Below are positions 61,235 to 64,000 of a stretch of DNA of 64,000 nucleotides, piece after piece (within the stretch, counting starts at the first letter, position 1; every line of letters starts with the position of its first letter). The position numbers and the translations under genes are program-made. The stretch is taken from NCBI GenBank assembly GCA_964035795.1, contig OZ038321.1:17189548-17253547 (forward strand). Direction: 5' to 3'. The stretch is from Pterobdella sp. o SKG-2022 (Eukaryota; Annelida; Clitellata; Hirudinida; Piscicolidae). The notes under the pieces were generated by a model that saw only the letters and a program-made list of their open reading frames with translations, did no database searches and had not been told where the DNA came from.

Positions 61235-61618
61235 TAAACAACTTGCTTATTAATTTGCCTAATAATCGATAATTTTAACGGATCGAATTCAGCCTAAATC
61301 ATATTAAATTGACATTTGTCATGTTATGTTTTCGAGATAATAATGTCTTTTAAGGCATTAAACTCAATCCAAGTTATCGTAATTAGCGTATTAAATCTTA
61401 AAGCGTGTCAATAATAAATGATATCTATGTTTATCGATGTAATTTATATCATTCAATTTCACTTTTGAGCCTTTTAGAATTTTGAATTTTGCACAATTTG
61501 AAAAAGACTCAACACTAGCCACTATAATAGCTTTGTACCTCAATAAAAATTAATACAATTCTTAATTTAAACTCATGAAATAAAACAACAAAATGCCTTT
61601 TAGATATTTTCAATTGGT

Positions 61619-61634
61619 GGCCCTGAAAAGGACC
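61619..61634 (-). promoter_or_regulatory. Histone mRNA 3' stem-loop, H4 copy 2
   Basis: Identical to the copy-1 stem-loop: GGTCCTTTTCAGGGCC on the mRNA strand. Confidence 0.93.
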
Positions 61635-61684
61635 GTTTGTTAAAAGAATAAAAGGGCTGATGCCACAATAGGCTCAAAAGCTTT

Positions 61685-63038
<1,354 letters not shown>

Positions 63039-63083
63039 AGGCCCTATCGTTTGATCGAAAACTACCTACCTTTTCAATAAAAC

Positions 63084-63099
63084 GGCTCTTTTCAGAGCC
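63084..63099 (+). promoter_or_regulatory. Histone mRNA 3' stem-loop, H3 copy 2
   Basis: GGCTCTTTTCAGAGCC followed by ACCA. Confidence 0.97.
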
Positions 63100-63398
63100 A
63101 CCATATGTTCAACGTTCAAGTCAATTATGGCCGTTATAATCTTCTTAATTGATCTTTAATACTTACTTGATCGATGCTTATGCAAAAATCCACAAGACAT
63201 ATTGCTTTTGGCGCGCACGATTACTTAAAGATTCGAATTTAAATCTAAAATGTAGACTAAAAGGCATTGTGAGTAGAACGAATAGTTTTGCATTGGAGAT
63301 TATTTTTCAGGCTTTTTCTAAACGACGCATATATCTATGGCATCTTGAACGAATAATCAGACTTTTCGAGTATACTGCAAATTCTAATAGCACGCGGC

Positions 63399-63447
63399 AT
63401 TCGTCGCTTCTAGAGCGCAAGGCGACGAATCTCGGACGCGCCTTGCG
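63399..63447. repeat. Overlapping hairpins downstream of H3 (copy 2)
   Basis: Same two alternative stems as at 33160-33208, unchanged. Confidence 0.6.
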
Positions 63448-63569
63448 GATCACCAATTGTTCTTCTAAAGAGCCAACATTACTAAGCGAAGTGTACATAA
63501 ATGCCTTTTAGGCGCGTTAGTAGATATCGAACGAGACAAAGGATTTCAGAAAAAAGCCTATGGCTAAAG

Positions 63570-64000
63570 ATTTTAGGGGTGCCTAAGGATTTAGGTATAA
63601 GCTATATTCCGGCATGCCTTATGCGTTTTAGGCACGTCTGAAGTGTTTGGGCAAGCCCGAGGATTAAGCGGTGAGCTTGATGCCTTTCGGGCACGCCTGA
63701 AGATTTTGGGAATGTCTGAAGATTTAGCTATAAGCTTAAAAGAATTTTTAGGCACGTCTTATGCGTTTTGGACACGTTTGTGGGCTTCATGACTTTTGGG
63801 CACGCATGAAGATATTGGGCATGTCTGAAGATTTAGCTATAAGCTTAAAAGAATTTTTAGGCACGTCTTATGCGTTTTGGACACGTTTGTGGGCTTCATG
63901 ACTTTTGGGCACGCATGAAGATATTGGGCATGTCTGAAGATTTAGCTATAAGCTTAAAAGAATTTTTAGGCACGTCTTATGCGTTTTGGATACGTCTGGC
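63570..64000. repeat. Start of the second satellite array
   Basis: Same monomers as the first array. Order diverges from the first array within the first monomers (the TTGGACACGTTTGTGG variant appears already at about 63770), so the arrays are not simple copies. It continues past the window. Confidence 0.93.

Overview
The window is nuclear DNA from an invertebrate animal. Evidence for this is the set of intron-split animal genes with GT...AG introns (mostly 45-250 nt), the metazoan core histones with 3' histone stem-loops, and the LINE, SINE and MITE repeats. The unique DNA is strongly A+T rich. I cannot name the species. A SINE-like repeat near 18.8 kb recalls repeats I associate with molluscan (cephalopod) genomes, but that is only a weak hint. 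One 200-base assembly gap lies at 13024-13223.

Layout. 1-342: 5' exons of a leishmanolysin-like protease that leaves the window. 343-11606: mostly gene-poor DNA with a piggyBac-type MITE (1631-1756), hairpin elements, and an apparently intact two-ORF L2/CR1-like LINE (4293-8875). 11607-12716: an intronless Golgi-type glycosyltransferase. 14465-30344: a compact gene cluster: a secreted C-type-lectin/PAN-like protein, NDUFB8, a uridine-cytidine kinase, barrier-to-autointegration factor, a tetraspanin, an unrecognised coiled-coil protein, and mitochondrial aspartyl-tRNA synthetase (18 exons). I assembled these gene models by hand from splice sites; reading phase closes across every junction. Strands alternate strictly in this stretch, so genes form head-to-head pairs sharing short promoters and tail-to-tail pairs sharing short 3' regions.

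31194-64000: the edge of a histone locus. The unit is H4(-)/H3(+), then about 26 kb of a higher-order satellite, then H2B(-)/H2A(+), and after 30,232 bp it starts again with a nearly identical H4/H3 and a second satellite array that runs off the window. All six histone genes are intronless, are divergently paired, and end in a canonical histone stem-loop; a TTAGTCA motif recurs seven times in the first H4/H3 and the H2B/H2A promoters. No H1 gene is present. The satellite is clearly richer in G+C and CpG than its surroundings. It is built of 140/141-bp monomers grouped into 670/671-bp higher-order repeats, which are themselves duplicated at about 3.4-4.0 kb scale.

How it works together: the histone quartet supplies nucleosome core proteins in S phase through stem-loop-processed mRNAs. 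The other genes are unrelated housekeeping and surface functions (complex I, mitochondrial translation, pyrimidine salvage, nuclear lamina/chromatin). The most unusual object is the histone unit carrying a 26-kb higher-order satellite as its spacer.
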